Assembly (NCBI GenBank): GCA_951812925.1 | Contig: OX638368.1 | Coordinates: 81,388,909-81,452,908 of the forward strand | DNA from: Calliopum simillimum | Taxonomy: Eukaryota > Arthropoda > Insecta > Diptera > Lauxaniidae | Reading direction: 5' to 3' | Length of the DNA: 64,000 bases | Shown here: piece by piece, positions 12,689 to 25,875 of the stretch | Layout of the letters: each line of letters starts with the position of its first letter | Numbering within the stretch: the first letter of the stretch is position 1 | Made by a program: the position numbers and the translations under genes | Notes under the pieces: generated by a model | Databases searched by the model: none | What the model saw: the letters and a program-made list of their open reading frames with translations, nothing else | Told to the model about the DNA's origin: nothing

Positions 12689-13177
12689 GCATTAGTGGTA
12701 GAAAGCTTACTTACAAATTTTAATTTTCCTATTCCGACAAGAGTCCTAAGTTATTTCAATATTCTTTATAAGCACACAAAGAAAATATTTCGTGCCAGAT
12801 TTCTGACATATATTTCCTATTCACATGGTTCCAAAATATTTAATTTGTATTTAATATTTGATCCATAAGTTTCAAAGTCGTAAAAAATGGCCAGAAATTA
12901 CGTTTTCGGTTATTTTACAGTTTTTGGTGGGCTTGAAACGAGCGCTAACTCAAGGTTCTAGCAATTCTTTATTCGTTGAGTATTTTAGTTCCCTACGACG
13001 CGTCGTACGTAATATCCCTGCAACATTATCGCCCGAGCATATTTCAAGAAACATGGTGTGCCCTAAATATATCTAAGTTTGACACTTATGGAACCAAAAA
13101 CTGTGCATGCAAAAAGTTTCCTGCATGTTAATGGATTAAAATAATGCGAGCTGGTAGCAGAATCGCTGTGTCATGTC
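12689..13177. other. AT-rich intron sequence, nothing recognised
   Basis: A 72-codon + frame at 12858-13076 shows no recognisable domain and is probably chance. No repeats with clear ends were seen. Confidence 0.35.
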
Positions 13178-13447
13178 GAGATATCCATACCTAAAAGATG
13201 TATTGGGTCCTTGAGTTATCAAAATTAATTTTTATATTTCATTATATATTTTTTTCTGAGCCGCTTTGCTTACAGGGCCCTCATTAATCTATAACTAAGA
13301 AACTTTAGAGATATCCATACCTTAAAGATGTACTGGGTTCAGAACCACCTTGAGTTATGAAAATTAATTTTTATATTTCATTATTAATATCTTTTTGTGA
13401 GCCGCTTTGCTTACAGGGACCTCAACAATCTATAACTACTTGAGACC
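13178..13447. repeat. Two tandem copies of a ~135-bp unit
   Basis: Units begin at GAGATATCCATACC near 13178 and 13308. Both contain AAAATTAATTTTTATATTTC and GAGCCGCTTTGCTTACAGGG. The copies differ by small indels and substitutions. Function is unknown. Confidence 0.75.
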
Positions 13448-13827
13448 CCTTAGAAACTTATTCGTAGCCGTAAAACATGTTCGTTTATTTTTTCTGATGC
13501 ACATCATACTTAATTTAATTTCCAGAACTAATGGAAAATTGAGCTCAACTCATTTTTTTTAAGTCGACTTAAGCTGTACATACTTTTAACCACAGATTTG
13601 TGGAATCCTCAGTGGTTGTGATTTATATTGTGATATGCTGACCTCAAAATATTTTCCGATAAATATTTATTTTTTTTTTATTAAATATATTATAGACAGA
13701 GAGCCAGCTTTTACACTGTGAAGATTTAAATTTTTTGTGTTGTGCAAATAAATGTGGTTTTTTGGACATGGCTCCTTTTTCCACAATCATTGATGAGTTT
13801 TATTTCCACTGAATCAATTGAAGGTTC

Positions 13828-14362
13828 TAGGCCATAGCTGCCCGTCTAGAGTAAAATTATAAAAATTTGGCACTCGCATAAAAAGTCGTGGCCCCCATGT
13901 AAAATTAATAAAAAAGAAAACATAAATTTTTTAAAATTATTGAAAACAACAACCAGCAAAGATTTCTAAATTAACAGTTACTTGTGCGAGTGTTTTTTTT
14001 TCGCAAATCTAAAAATCCTGAAAGTTCATAAAATGATCAAATTTGTTGTTGCCATTGTGTGTTGTTGTTTTTTTCTTTTCGATAGGAACCCTTGCGTTTT
14101 GTTGCAACAACAAAACATACAGTCCTGTGTGGACGAAAAAACAACAACAAAACACAGTCTTGTGCGGTCGCAAAAAACTACAACAAAATTTACGCATATG
14201 TTGTTGCTGGTGGTCGATCGCAATTCTTCAAAATTTCGAATATACCGTTACTTGCGTGTGCGATTTTCATTTTCAAAAATTAAATTTTGCTGTGGCACGT
14301 GAGATCAAGTGATTTTCAAATAATGGCACTTTGCGATGGCACGCGTGGGCGGCTATGTTCTA
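13828..14362. repeat. Possible MITE with GTT/AAC-rich interior
   Basis: TTCTAGGCCATAGCTGCCCG at 13826 is matched, inverted and diverged, by GGGCGGCTATGTTCTAGGCG near 14346. The interior is full of GTTGTTG and CAACAACA words, which give overlapping frames rich in Thr, Cys and Gln on both strands. These frames are compositional artefacts. Confidence 0.4.
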
Positions 14363-16152
14363 GGCGATGTTATTTAAATAAGTTATTTCTAACTTATTTA
14401 CTTAATGTATACCGTCTCGTAAATACAAAATTTATTCCAAAAACTTAAAACTGTTGCTTTGAAATTCCATTGTTTAACAATCAAATAATTTTCTTTCATA
14501 TAAATATACATACATACATTTATTCAATATTGTTTGTGTGAAATTTCAACTTTTTTTCTGCAGCGAATAAAAAAGTTACAGATTTTTGAGACGCTTAACC
14601 TCATTTCGCCCCACAGTACAGCGTCTGGCTGACCGACCTCATAATAGTATCAAAGCAGAATTTTTTTATGCCAATAAAAACCCGAACCTTTGGTCACCAT
14701 TTGCTTTATGACCTTAAAAATATGCCGTTTATTGTTTTATGTAATGCTTTATGAACCCCGCATCATATTTATGATTAGCATTTATTCTTTGTTCAATTAG
14801 TGAACATGCATTGTGCATTTTTATGGGGTGCCTAATACTTTTGGCCAAGGCTGTATGTACGTACTATTGAAATAATGAGCGTACTTTTAAGATTTTTTGG
14901 AAGATTTGTTTCTCAGTGTACTATTAAGAAAGGTTTGAGAAGAAGGAGTAAAATCTTTGAATTATATGTACTTACTTATTTCGTGAAATTAACCGATTTA
15001 AGAAAAAAGCGAAAGCGTTCCCATTTCGGCTTTTTATTTTGGCTTAAAGGTAACTTGTTGTTTTTTACGGTTTAAAAGGAAATTGGCAATATTTCTGTGA
15101 TTTTTTCCGCTCTTAATTAAATGCCATACAAAAGAATATTCCTTTCACTTTATGTATATCAGAATTGTCAACATAATGGCACAATAATTTGTTTATATTT
15201 TACATTAAGCCATTTCAGATTAAATTTGAATAAATTTTCCATAGCACTGAGATTAAGGGTGCGGACAAAAGTTGTTGTTATATTGTGAAACGATTCCTTA
15301 GAATTAATGTCCATCGACATGCGTGGTCTTTTCCTTTGGAAACTATTCGGTATTTTCTTTAGAGAGCTTTGAAAAAGTATGCATTAACAAAAGTGTTAAT
15401 CCCCTTTGCCAGCAACATTGTGAAGCTAGAAAAGCTAAACATACTGGGTATTAAAAGGACAATGAACAACGAAAGGGACTTATGTATGTAGTTCTTAAAG
15501 ATGGTACTAATTAAAAAGAAAAAGACTTAAGATTTTGTTTTTTAAACAGCGATGTATATGTATGTCGATATTTACCAATGTGCTATAAAAAGTATTGAAA
15601 TGGATTTTATACACGTACCAAAAGTAAAAAGTACTAATTCCCATAAATCTAGGGCACTTTGTTTGACAAAAATTATTAGGTATTATAAATAGGTATTTCA
15701 GAATTCAATATTTATAAGAAGTCAATATTTATAAAAACATAAACTTTGATTCTCGACTGCTGCGTAGCGATTAGTTATATACGTAAGTATGTAGGGCTGA
15801 TTAAAATATGTGATAAAAATTCTTGGAATATATATGGATATATGGAAGAAAAACCCATTAAATATGGATAATATCTATTGGTACAGTAGAATTAGCTAAA
15901 GTATCCCTGGTAAAAGAAAAAAATTATTGCGGCAAATAACTTAAAAACTATGCGTTGGACAAAAAATATCATAAGAGACGTAATTTGAAGATTTAGAATC
16001 CACTTTAAATTACAAAACGGCTATAACTTTTTTGTTTCTTGACCGATCGAAAAAAATTTAAAAGCATTTTAAATGTAAAGACTTGGGCTTTTTAACAATA
16101 TACTTTTTGAAGCCAAAATTCTTTATATAATAACAATGTAAAAAATTTATAC
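14363..16152. other. AT-rich intron sequence with a Tc1-like end remnant
   Basis: Around 14820-14853 the sequence GTGCCTAATACTTTTGGCCA followed by AGGCTGTA resembles, reversed, the terminal repeat of Tc1-like transposons. A possible diverged partner lies near 14619. No transposase is seen. The rest, up to 16152, shows nothing recognisable. Confidence 0.4.
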
Positions 16153-16312
16153 AGGCATGTTCTCAATTCCGATTTCGATCGGAATTGGAATAGAATCAAT
16201 TTTAAGGTGCTCTGCGTTTCGATATTGAACACCATATCGGAACTGCGTTTCCAATTTTATTTATTGCAATAAAATTCCGATTTCATTTTGGTCGGAATTG
16301 AAAACATGACTG
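16153..16312. mobile_element. 160-bp MITE with CAG ends
   Basis: Inverted ends are CAGGCATGTTCTCAATTCCG (16153) and, read inverted from 16312, CAGTCATGTTTTCAATTCCG. The CAG start and short size fit hAT-type MITEs, but the flanking 8-mers match only weakly. The interior repeats CGGAATT words. Confidence 0.7.
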
Positions 16313-17454
16313 ATTGTAAAATATGCTTTTTTTATTTTAATTTTTCAATCAATAAAAATTTATTTTTAAAAGTTTTAAGATAAAAACGGCATTTTAAGTA
16401 CAAATATTTGGTGATATTCCAACCATATACATAATTGCTTTTTTCGTTTACATTAATATTTCAAATATTCAATTTTATATTCTTTTGACGTTTTCCGATC
16501 GGTAAAAATACAAAAAATTTTAGCTATTAGGTATACATAGTTTAAAATTGATCTAAAATATTTAAATTTTGGAAAGTTGTTAGTTTTAAGTTAAAAGCAA
16601 TAAGATTAAAAAGAGTGACGCTAAGCCTTTAAGTTTTAAATTATTATGAAATGTTTAAATTTTTGGTATTCGCTCATTTTAGAAAACGAAAAATGACATG
16701 AATCTCAGTAATTTTTTTGGTAGAAGGATATTTTAATAAAGAAAACAAAATTACATCAGTTAAAATCTTCTTATCTGAGTTTTTTTGTTTAACGATAAGT
16801 TTTAAGTTATTGGTCAAATACTGACTTTTTTGATCTTTGAACTTCCAAAAAGAGGGGTTTGACACTCTTATTATAGTCTAATGAGCAACTGTGACAAGTT
16901 TTTAGTCCGCAGCGATTTTTTGCTTTTAGATATTTAATTTGACTGTACCAAGTACATATCTTTTCATCGAAATTATTTCTGTAAAAAGATTTATGAAATT
17001 CGGTACTACTCATATGAATAATATTTTTTATGTATTCATAACAAATGATTGTCGACAATTTTTGGGATATCTTTTGTATGTAGAGAATTATTTTTCTACA
17101 AGCGAGAATGTCATAGGATCTTATTTACTTGTAAGCATTCTCCTTTAACTCCTAAGAGGAGCATTACTTAAATGATTCTAATTTCACTTGATGCATGTGT
17201 TTCTTCAAAACTTTCATCCAAAAATAACGTTTGGAACTGTTTTCAAATATTCTTCTTCTTAAAACTAGTTTCGGATATAAGTCAAAATACAAAATGTTTT
17301 TTATTGAAAATCTTGTTATATAAAAAGTACCAGGAGATCGATCATTGCTTGGTCGATAATACCTTCACATAATTTTAAGTAAATATTTTCACATAAAATA
17401 CTCCAATTGTGCCAGTCGAAGAAATTTGGATGTGACCGATTTAGCTAAAACTTA
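16313..17454. other. AT-rich intron sequence, nothing recognised
   Basis: Short frames only, none with a recognisable domain. The phrase TTCTCCTTTAACTCCTA occurs at about 17139 and also near 7000 inside F3, so a small piece of that family may lie here. Confidence 0.35.
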
Positions 17455-17723
17455 ACAATTGAGGAGTGGCCGCACCAAAGGGCCTAAGTACCATTTCGGG
17501 GCAAAAGTAATGTCATACTTTTTATGTGCCTAATAGTCTGTTATTTGACTGTTATAATTTTTTCAACATAATGACATCAATTTCACACTATCAAAAAAAT
17601 TTTTTGTGAAAACAGAAAATAATTTTATTAATTTCTAACAAAATGCCACCCGTTTCATATTATGACACTACTTTTGCCTTGAAGTGGTACTTAGGCCCTT
17701 TGGTGCGGCCACTCCTCAATTGT
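17455..17723. mobile_element. 269-bp MITE with long perfect ends
   Basis: ACAATTGAGGAGTGGCCGCA at 17455 continues for about 45 bases that reappear inverted up to 17723. The core contains TTTTATTAATTTCTAACAAA, which is also found near 22701 and 42638. Confidence 0.85.
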
Positions 17724-18769
17724 ATAGTATGAAAAAGGTTGATTTATCCTTAACAGAATTATGACAAAAAAGAAACAAAAGTTTAATTCCTTGATTTTTT
17801 ATCAATAACAAAATCAAAAAAGTCTATATATTTAGTCCCAAAAGTTAGTCAACATTTTCACACTAAGTTAACTTGAAATCATGTCGCTAAAAAAATTTAA
17901 ATTCTTAATTAAAAATTTATATTTTGAGTGTCTCCTTTTGTATTTTATTATACTTTTTGGGCTTTTCGAGCATTCCCTTTACCTGTTTATTTGTGAATTC
18001 TGATCAAATTTGCGTCCAATCCCCCAAAAAGGCTGTCATTAGAGTTTCTTTATTAGAAAACGTGATTACTCTTATTTTGGATTCTAATTAATCTCATTAA
18101 TATTAATTTGGACTAGGGCCAGAAGATTTCAGGCGTGCGCAATCTGCTAAGAAGTTCTCTAGAGCAAGCATTCTCTTGCTAATCTGGTTGTTTGGTTCAT
18201 ATCATTGTTTTGCAGGAAAATTTATCGTTGCGGCAACCCTAAGTTTGCTTTTAAAATAAATTCTATTTCTTATATTTCTTCCACTCCCTGTATACATGAT
18301 TTCAAGTTAACTTTGTTTGAAAATGTTGACTTACTTTCGGGACGAAATGTGGAATTTTTTGATTTTGTTATTAATATAAAATCAAGATGTTAAGCTTCCA
18401 TTTCTTAAAGGATAAATTAAAGCTTTTGTTACCTCAATAAAAAATTAAAAGTCGCGTCTAATTGTTTGTTCAATAGCTAAAATTAAAAAAAAAAATGTTG
18501 TAGGTGTTGACTCACTTTTGACGCTCATAGTATATGAAATGGGCAAAGTTGTAATTTTTTGACCCGCCCCCTCCGGGTTTTTGATTTAAATTTCAAAAAT
18601 GGGCATATCGCGTTAACTTCTGAAGAATTATTTGATCGTTAATGACCACAAGTTTTGGTGATAGTATTTTAATAACCTACACAATTTTGCTCCAACAGGT
18701 CAACTTAATCAATTTTACAAAATTTATTGGTATTTTGAAACAAAAAAGCAATTTATAACACTGTTTTAC
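17724..18769. other. AT-rich intron sequence, nothing recognised
   Basis: No coding homology and no paired ends were seen. Some bases before 18770 may belong to an extended left arm of F5. Confidence 0.35.
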
Positions 18770-19555
18770 AGCTAAAAAAATACTAAGAATGAAATTAATG
18801 TGGTTTGATAGAATGGGATTTTCTAATAACAAAAAAATTTCTTTTTTTTACAGTTGTAAATTTTACCTGGAGACTATTTTATGTTTTTCAGAGATGGTTT
18901 CACTGAAATCTTTATGAAATCCAAACAGAGAGCCTGATCGAAGTAAAACATATATTGTTGAAAAGGCAATTGAATAACCTTCCCAACGATTATGATTGGA
19001 CAACAAATGGCTTAGTTATGACTCCTTTAAGTCGAAAATTAAATTTCAATTTCAGAAAATGCCAGGTTAGGTCGTTTTGCTAAATCTTGGATTACTCATT
19101 GAAAACGTAATTTATAAAATTGGATTTTTTTTTCTTAATTTTTTAAAAGTATAAGTATTGATCCGATTTTGTTCATTAAAAGCTTAAAAGTTTTTTCATT
19201 AAATACACCATGCAATGAAAAAACAAAAATCACTTGAATTTTAATTTTTATAAAAAAAAACACAAAAATAAAAAATGCAAATTTAAGGAGTCATAACTCA
19301 GCCATTTGTTGTCTAATCATAACCTTTGGAAAGGCTATTCAATTATCTTTTCAACAATATACGTTTTACCTCGATCAGACTCTTTGTTTGAATTTTATAA
19401 GAATTTCAGTGAAATTATCTCTGAAAAACATAAAATGGTCTCCAGGTAAAATTTACAACTGTGAAAAAAAAAAAAAATCAAAAATTTTTTTGTTCTTACA
19501 AAATCTCATTCTATCAAACCACATTAATTTCATTCTTGGTATTTTCCCAAAATTG
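18770..19555. repeat. Foldback element F5 (about 790 bp)
   Basis: The arms are about 18770-19040 and 19280-19555. Matching blocks include GAATGAAATTAATGTGGTTT near 18787 and its complement near 19517, and ACAACAAATGGCT near 19000 with its complement near 19300. The arms are moderately diverged and no protein is encoded. Confidence 0.85.
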
Positions 19556-19572
19556 GATTTTGTAAACCTGTG

Positions 19573-19822
19573 TAATAAATTAATTCTTTGTTTTGGCTAT
19601 TAGGCCAAGTGTTGTTTATTTATATAAATTTGTTCCCAATATTTCGAAAGAGATCCTTTTTCATCATCATGGGTGATTTACATTTGTTGAATTGATGGTT
19701 CAAGTTTTGATCTCAACACTTGCTAATTACCCCTGATGATGAAAAAGGACCTTTCTCGAAATATAATTTATATAAATAAACAACACTTGACCTAAGAGTC
19801 AAAACACAGAATTAGTTTATTA
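19573..19822. mobile_element. MITE (about 250 bp)
   Basis: TAATAAATTAATTCTTTG at 19573 is matched, inverted, by CAGAATTAGTTTATTA ending at 19822. Inner blocks AAGTGTTGTTTATTTATATA and CATCATCA...GATGATG are also inverted. It lies just beyond foldback F5. Confidence 0.8.
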
Positions 19823-21164
19823 TAATATTAAAAGGTCGAATTTAATAAACGTATTTATAAAAAGCTAAAAAGCAATATTAAGAATATTTTTATGACTTTA
19901 TTTCTAGAAATGGTTTTTTTGAAAATCCAATGTATTGAAAACACTAAACACAATATTTGCAAAAAAAAAAAAACTGATTTTCGCAACCATTTAGCCTGAA
20001 TAACTTGTTACGCGGCAGTGATCTCATTGCAGTTTTTTAACATTTGTTATAGGTAGACAATGAATTTTGAACGGTGGGCAATGCCCAATGCAGATAAAGC
20101 CCTTCGGTTTTGCCCTTTAATGGTTGCTGTGGGCGTATTAGTGTGAATATGTATAATTGGAAAGAGCCTTTCTGTATACATAATAAAATCAAATATTTTT
20201 GTTGAATTGCTTTTAAGTTCAAAGAATAAACACAATTTAAGTGCGTGGTATTTATTCATTGAGTTCGAAGGATATTTTGCTTTGGGTTTTATTATCTTCG
20301 TCCATGAAAGGGTAAATATTTTGATCCCAGTTAGAAAAAGTGCACATATAACACAAACTTGCAAATACTTAACATAAACATATTTTTATGATTGCTCACC
20401 TTATCGAAAGAACAATATCCATTCACATTCCTATCATTTATTGATTCAAAATAAATAATTCTTTCATTGTAAATTCGTTGAACCGCACTATTTTTGAATG
20501 CTAAAATAACATTTATTTTGAATACAAAATTAGCTACATACAGTGGCACAAGGAAGCATGCATATTTCCTACGAAATCATCATTCTGACAAAAGGAGACC
20601 AAACACAAAAGAAAAAAAGCCCAGTATACCAAAAGAACACTGTGAAAAGTATATCATTAAAGTGCTTTACAGTACAATAGAATTAACAGGAACTGTAATG
20701 TAAGTGAAAATATAAAACTGTGATGTCCAATATTTCAAACCATTTCTAAATGTCACAAAATGAACTGCTTAACATGTGCTAAATCCAGTAGCGTGTTGTT
20801 GATTCAGCAGGGTATCGAACAATTATTTGTTTTAAAAATAGGAAAATTATTTAAAAATGTTGAGCTCTAGCCGTATCAATAAAGAACAATTGTGAAATTG
20901 AAGTTAGTTTATTGACTGTTTTTTTTTTTGCTTTTATAGTACTAACGAAAGTACCAACGCGCTTTTTTCTAAATTGAAGTATGATAATTTTATATTGAAC
21001 AGTCATTAAACAGTAATTTTTGCAATTTTTCAACAACAGACGCAAGCAAGTGTTAACATAGAAATTGATTACATATGTTTCAGCTACTTCCACATACATA
21101 TTTACATGTTTTCATATATAAACATGTATATAGCCTCATCAGATCAGTTTTAGTTAAATCTTGC

Positions 21165-21245
21165 CAGAAACCGTACTCGAACCTGTGACTCCGGTTTTCT
21201 AATAAAAGAAAACGCGGTGCTTAAGCGATTGCGCTATTGGTCACG
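21165..21245 (-). repeat. tRNA-like segment, probably a SINE head
   Basis: On the - strand an A-box-like TAGCGCAATCGC (21225-21236) is followed by a B-box-like GGTTCGAGTAC (21173-21183). This is the layout of an internal RNA polymerase III promoter. The acceptor arms do not pair and there is no clear anticodon arm, so it is not a functional tRNA gene. Confidence 0.5.
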
Positions 21246-22689
21246 AATAAACTCTCTGAACAGGATCGCCATTATGAATAAATCATAAGGCTCACTAGCG
21301 CCGTCTGTTGTGAAAAATTACCAAATTGTTAGTTGGTAACACACTCTGGTTTTGAGACATGCTACGCTAGCTACAATGTTGTTGAAAAATTGCAAAAAAA
21401 GACTGTTTAATTAGTTCAATATAAAATTATCATACTTCAATTGTGAAATTGTTTTTATGTAGGGGAATGTAACTGGTTGTGGGCCGGGTTTCGTTTTTTG
21501 CCTGTAACTCGCATTCAAGTATACATTTTTCGGACTTGTGGGTACCAATGGAAAGCTAGAGGCAGTAGGTAATTAAAAAGAAACAATTTTTCTATAATTT
21601 TAAAAAATTTTTTTTTTTTTAAATTGTGTAAAGAGCTTGTTTTTGGACAAAGAAAATTGTGTAACCGGTTATGGGCTACCCTGAAAAATCCACTTCAAAT
21701 GCAAAATTATGTAGAAAAACCAGTAATTATTAAATCGTGTGCATGGAAGCTGTCCCCAAAAAAGGATTGACTTGCTTCAGAATTTCACCGGAAACAAAAG
21801 GTAAAGTCTCCTAATTCAGCATCCGTTGATTTTGCAATATCCGCCAATGTCTCCAGCATTAACAATTAGATTACCCGAGTCGCGTGGTGGTCGACAGCAG
21901 CTTACCCATTGAGTATTTGAATTTGTGATTAGATCATTGTTGTACTCATATAGAGCGGATGCTATATGATTTGTGACTCTCACCCTGGTCGTGGGAACTG
22001 CAGAAGTTCAGTTATTAGTAATATTGAGCAACGCAAAAATTATTATTCTAAGATAAAGTTTTTTTTTTTTGGATGTAAAAATTAATTGGCGGAATCACGT
22101 AGGATTATAATGCCAGGTCAGCATAATTGAATTGTTCATGATTAAAATATATTTTTTATTTTTTTAAGGTTATAATTTTCTTGTCTCTACATTGCATAAC
22201 CTTGAAAAAGGCACCCGAAAACACGTCTGTACTCGACAGCAGACAAACGAAAGAGGTTAAAATAAAGTTCCAGTTTTTATTTTTATTTATCAATTAATTG
22301 GCAAATAAATTTTTGAATTTAATTTTTGACACTTCACGTCAAATGATTTAAACCGGCGCTTATCTAGCTTTAAACCTACCCGAAGGCAGTTTAAAATTTA
22401 AACTGGGTATAAAATTGTTTATAAATCATAATTTTAGGTTAAACTTTGGAATAGCCTTAATCCATGGCTTAACTTTTCTTATACTTAAGTGCGGCTGAAT
22501 ATGGTTAGATTTTTGTTCGTTAACTTTTATATGCCAGTCGGTTAATCATCTTGCTAAAAGCTATAATTGCTCGTTTACAATTTTATTTGGGCATTTGATG
22601 CAACTGTATACAGCAGTAACGTCAGATGAAATTAATTCTATGAAATTAATGCTATTAATTCCACACCATAAAGTAAACTTTCTGTGGAA

Positions 22690-22790
22690 ACAGAGAACAA
22701 TTTTATTAATTTCTAACAAAATGATAGCTATTTAATAGTATGATATTATTACTTTTGCTTTTTATTGACCTCCGCCCTTTTAACATTTAC
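22690..22790. repeat. Fragment of the 17455-type MITE family
   Basis: It shares TTTTATTAATTTCTAACAAA and a following TATGATATTATTACTTTTGC block with the element at 17455. No terminal repeats could be placed. Confidence 0.55.
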
Positions 22791-23283
22791 CGATTCATTC
22801 GTAACAAATCTCATTTACCTGAGTCAAGTATTTCCAGAGATACGACAAATTTAAAGTGGAGGGGGCCATTCTTTACTGGATACTATTTATTGTAGTACTT
22901 ATTTTTTATCTCATCTTCCTATCTCAAAAAGTTGATTAATTGTTTCGACTAAAGGCACATATTTTCACATAAATAGCGTTTTTTCGACCTTCAACGGCCT
23001 GGGGGCACGTTCAAATATTTTCCGATCTGAGCCAAAATTTATGTGTTGATACTTACACCAATATTAAACTTTTTAGCCCCTGGGAGCAAGGTATTTCACA
23101 TTTTTAATTTTTACGACAGGTCTAGTAAGCACTTTATCTTAAAAAGTAGACCTTCGCACCATCCTTTGTCAAATGACTGAGGAATATCAAGAAAAATGAC
23201 ACAGCAGTACCCTTTGAGCTTAGAAGCTTTCCTTATCTCATTAGTTAAATGATTCACGTGCTATATCATTTCATGGTTTTAAC

Positions 23284-24336
23284 TAGTGTCCGACCGAAGG
23301 TCACTTTTTGGCCGAAGCCGTAGTCGATTAATCGGTATTTTTATAACCTTCGGCTGTAGCCGAAGCCGAAGGTTCATTTATTTTATATTTTTATACCCTA
23401 CTCTCAGGGTATATTCAATTTGTAGCATTTTAGGCATTATCAGGCCAAATATAACACACTTAGCGACGATTTTGCATTGTTCAGATAAGCCTTAACGGGA
23501 ATGGATCTTGAGAAGTGGTCCCTTTGTGAGATATTAGGTGCAAAAGGTTTTTGCAAAATGTTTTCCCTTATTTGATCCACGATTTTTTAGCTCAGAAAAT
23601 TTGCATAAGTTGTTTTCGTACAAATTATATTCTATTTAAAGGTATTTTCTTGACCTTTAGCACTCGATTTCTCAAGTAGGCACAACTTCTCAAGGCATGA
23701 CTAGAACAAAAGATCAAACCTACTATCGGAAGACCAAAAAACTGATTTGCTCGACCTTTTGTATCCGATATCTCACGAAGGCACCACGTCTCTTAAATAA
23801 AGCGGCCATTTATCATCCGACTTTGTCCTGCAAGGGCTCGAAATGTTTGTAATGAAATATTTAACTGACAAAAAATAATTAATAAAGAACTTTTAATTTT
23901 TCGGTCCGGAAAAATTCTTTGTATGTAATTGAGAAATACCCTTATTTTAATGGCTTATAACTCGGAAAGTAGGAATAGAATTAAAAATGTAGAGCGTTAA
24001 AAGTGATCTTACCTATCCAAATGCAATAACAAAATTAAATTTTGCCATTTACTGTTTTTGTTACATAGCCCAAAGTATATCTCAAGACAATGATTTTTGC
24101 ACTTTTGGGCAAGGATAACGCAGGATTCTGACATAATTGAAAAAAACAAAGTTCGGATTCGTAATAAGAAAGTCCCAATCCACTATAAACGGCCATCATT
24201 TTGTTTAAAAGTTTTTTTTTAATCAACAAGTTGCTTTATGCTTGAAGTTACAAACATTCGGCTTCGGCCAAACATTCGGCTTATTTTTGGCCGAAGGCGT
24301 TTTTTTGGCCGAAGCCGATTATTCGGTCGGACTCTA
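23284..24336. mobile_element. hAT-type non-autonomous element, 1,053 bp
   Basis: Terminal repeats are TAGTGTCCGACCGAA (23284) and, inverted, TAGAGTCCGACCGAA (ending 24336). Both ends are rich in GGCCGAAGCCGA words. The flanks GTTTTAAC (23276-23283) and GTTTTAAC (24337-24344) are a perfect 8-bp target duplication, the hAT hallmark. No transposase frame is seen. The interior from about 23930 to 24190 resembles the inner arms of the foldback at 25876, in particular a block around GATAACGCAGGATTC. Confidence 0.9.
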
Positions 24337-24344
24337 GTTTTAAC

Positions 24345-25290
24345 AAAAGCCGTACTAATGGTATAATGTTTCGTTTAATAAGATGGGCAGTAAGTAAGAA
24401 GCAGTAACTGGGACAAGCACAGAAGGTAGAGCGTTTTCTTTTCTGGGCTTAGGTTATATTATTATTAACAATTTTTTTAACGCCATATTAAAGTGTCTAT
24501 TAAGGAATATCGTATTAAACACTTGGGTGAGGAAAATAACGGCTACACGAAGTATTTCTATTAGCATTTAACCTCATCTTGTCAGCGATAATTTTTTGTG
24601 TCAATTGTGGATCTACGCCAACTTAAGCCTTGACCAGAGCCACATTTCTCTCACGAAAACGTTTGCCGACGTCCTCACAGCCTGTTCATTTCAGAAAAAT
24701 GTTCAGTCTGGAATATTTGAAATTACTTTGATACAGTCCGAACGGATGGCTCATTTGTTCTATATGCAGTTTGGCATTTATTGAAAATTTGTACTGATTA
24801 AAGTTGACGCCGAAAGCTATAAAGAATCGCATAACGAGTTTCTTGTTTGTTGGTAGCGGAAATTTCTTCCAACTTTTTTTCAGGGGGCTCACCAAATCTA
24901 AAATTTTTTTCTAACAATATTTTATAGATTTATGATCAAAACTAAACATCTATTGTACATAAATTCTTTACAATATGACACTGAAAATTAGTTCGATCTC
25001 AAAGATATTCATACAAAAAATTAACTTGGAAGTGCCAAATTCTCATCTTCCTGGCATGTCTATTATCCGACATTAAAGTTTTAATGGTAAACTAAATTCA
25101 ATTTCGTACACTTCCGCAAGAAATGAAATATATGTATAATCGATAGTCTTTCAATGTAACTGTCAAATTTTGCAATTATTACTCAATGTCATTAAAAAAT
25201 ATGTTATTGAACTTTGTCACTCGACTTTTACCTCAGTGTCCTGGCACGTCAGGATAATTAAAAATGTAGACAAATTTTTGATGAATTATT
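24345..25290. other. AT-rich intron sequence, nothing recognised
   Basis: Frames at 24596-24895 on both strands give no recognisable domain. No paired terminal repeats were found. Confidence 0.35.
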
Positions 25291-25684
25291 ACACAGGCCC
25301 ACAAAAAAAAAGTACCCTGCCCGAAAGGTCAGACCACCTGAACTTTATGTTTTCGGGGTCGCTGAATCCGAATATGGTGCCAGATTAGCGAAGTTGGTTC
25401 GCGTTTTTTCAGAAATCAACAATTACGCTGAAAGTTTAAGATTTTTTTCAGCATTAATTCTGATTTGTGAAAAAACGCGAACCAACTTCGCTATTCTGGC
25501 ACCATATTCGGATTCAGAAACCAGGAAAAATCTGTAATTTTCAGCATAATTGTTGATTTCTGAAAAAACGCGAACCAACTTCGCTATTCTGGCACCATAT
25601 TCGGATTCAGCGACCCCGAAAACAAAAAGTTCAGGTGGTCTGATCTTTCGCGCATGGTACTTTTTTTTTTTTGTGGGCCTGTGT
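25291..25684. mobile_element. 394-bp asymmetric foldback MITE
   Basis: ACACAGGCCCACAAAAAA (25291) and its complement ending at 25684 are the ends; TATT flanks both sides (25287-25290, 25685-25688). The block GCGAACCAACTTCGCTATTC occurs twice in the right half (near 25478 and 25570) but once, inverted, in the left half. The right arm has therefore been duplicated. Confidence 0.85.
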
Positions 25685-25875
25685 TATTTTTGCGAATGAA
25701 CGAAGTAAAGTTATCTTAAAATCGCTTCAATTTGTCTCGGATAGTGGATATTTTAGTCAATACGCCGAGTTTTGTGTGTGAAATTGTGTTAAGGCCAGTC
25801 AAATATTCAGGTCAATGGCAAATATATTCGATAAAAATATATTTCGTAGGAAATTTTTGTTATATTTAAAGGTTA

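Larger units (their letters stand above)
19823..23275. other. AT-rich intron sequence with a few repeat fragments
   Basis: Contents recognised: a tRNA-like segment at 21165-21245 and a MITE core near 22690-22790 (both listed separately). ACCTTGAAAAAGGC at about 22199 resembles a word seen near the 3' ends of some retroelements but is too short to call. No gene was seen. Confidence 0.4.

Noticed and set aside
13982..14312. Overlapping 60-106-codon frames on both strands rich in Thr, Cys and Gln
   Set aside because: They come from GTT/CAA-rich composition inside a possible MITE; open frames occur in several phases at once.
22190..22260. Penelope-like or DIRS-like 3' end word (ACCTTGAAAAAGGC)
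   Set aside because: The match is too short and no reverse transcriptase fragment lies nearby.
24596..24895. Opposed 62- and 69-codon frames
   Set aside because: A transposase fragment was considered, but no motif could be matched.
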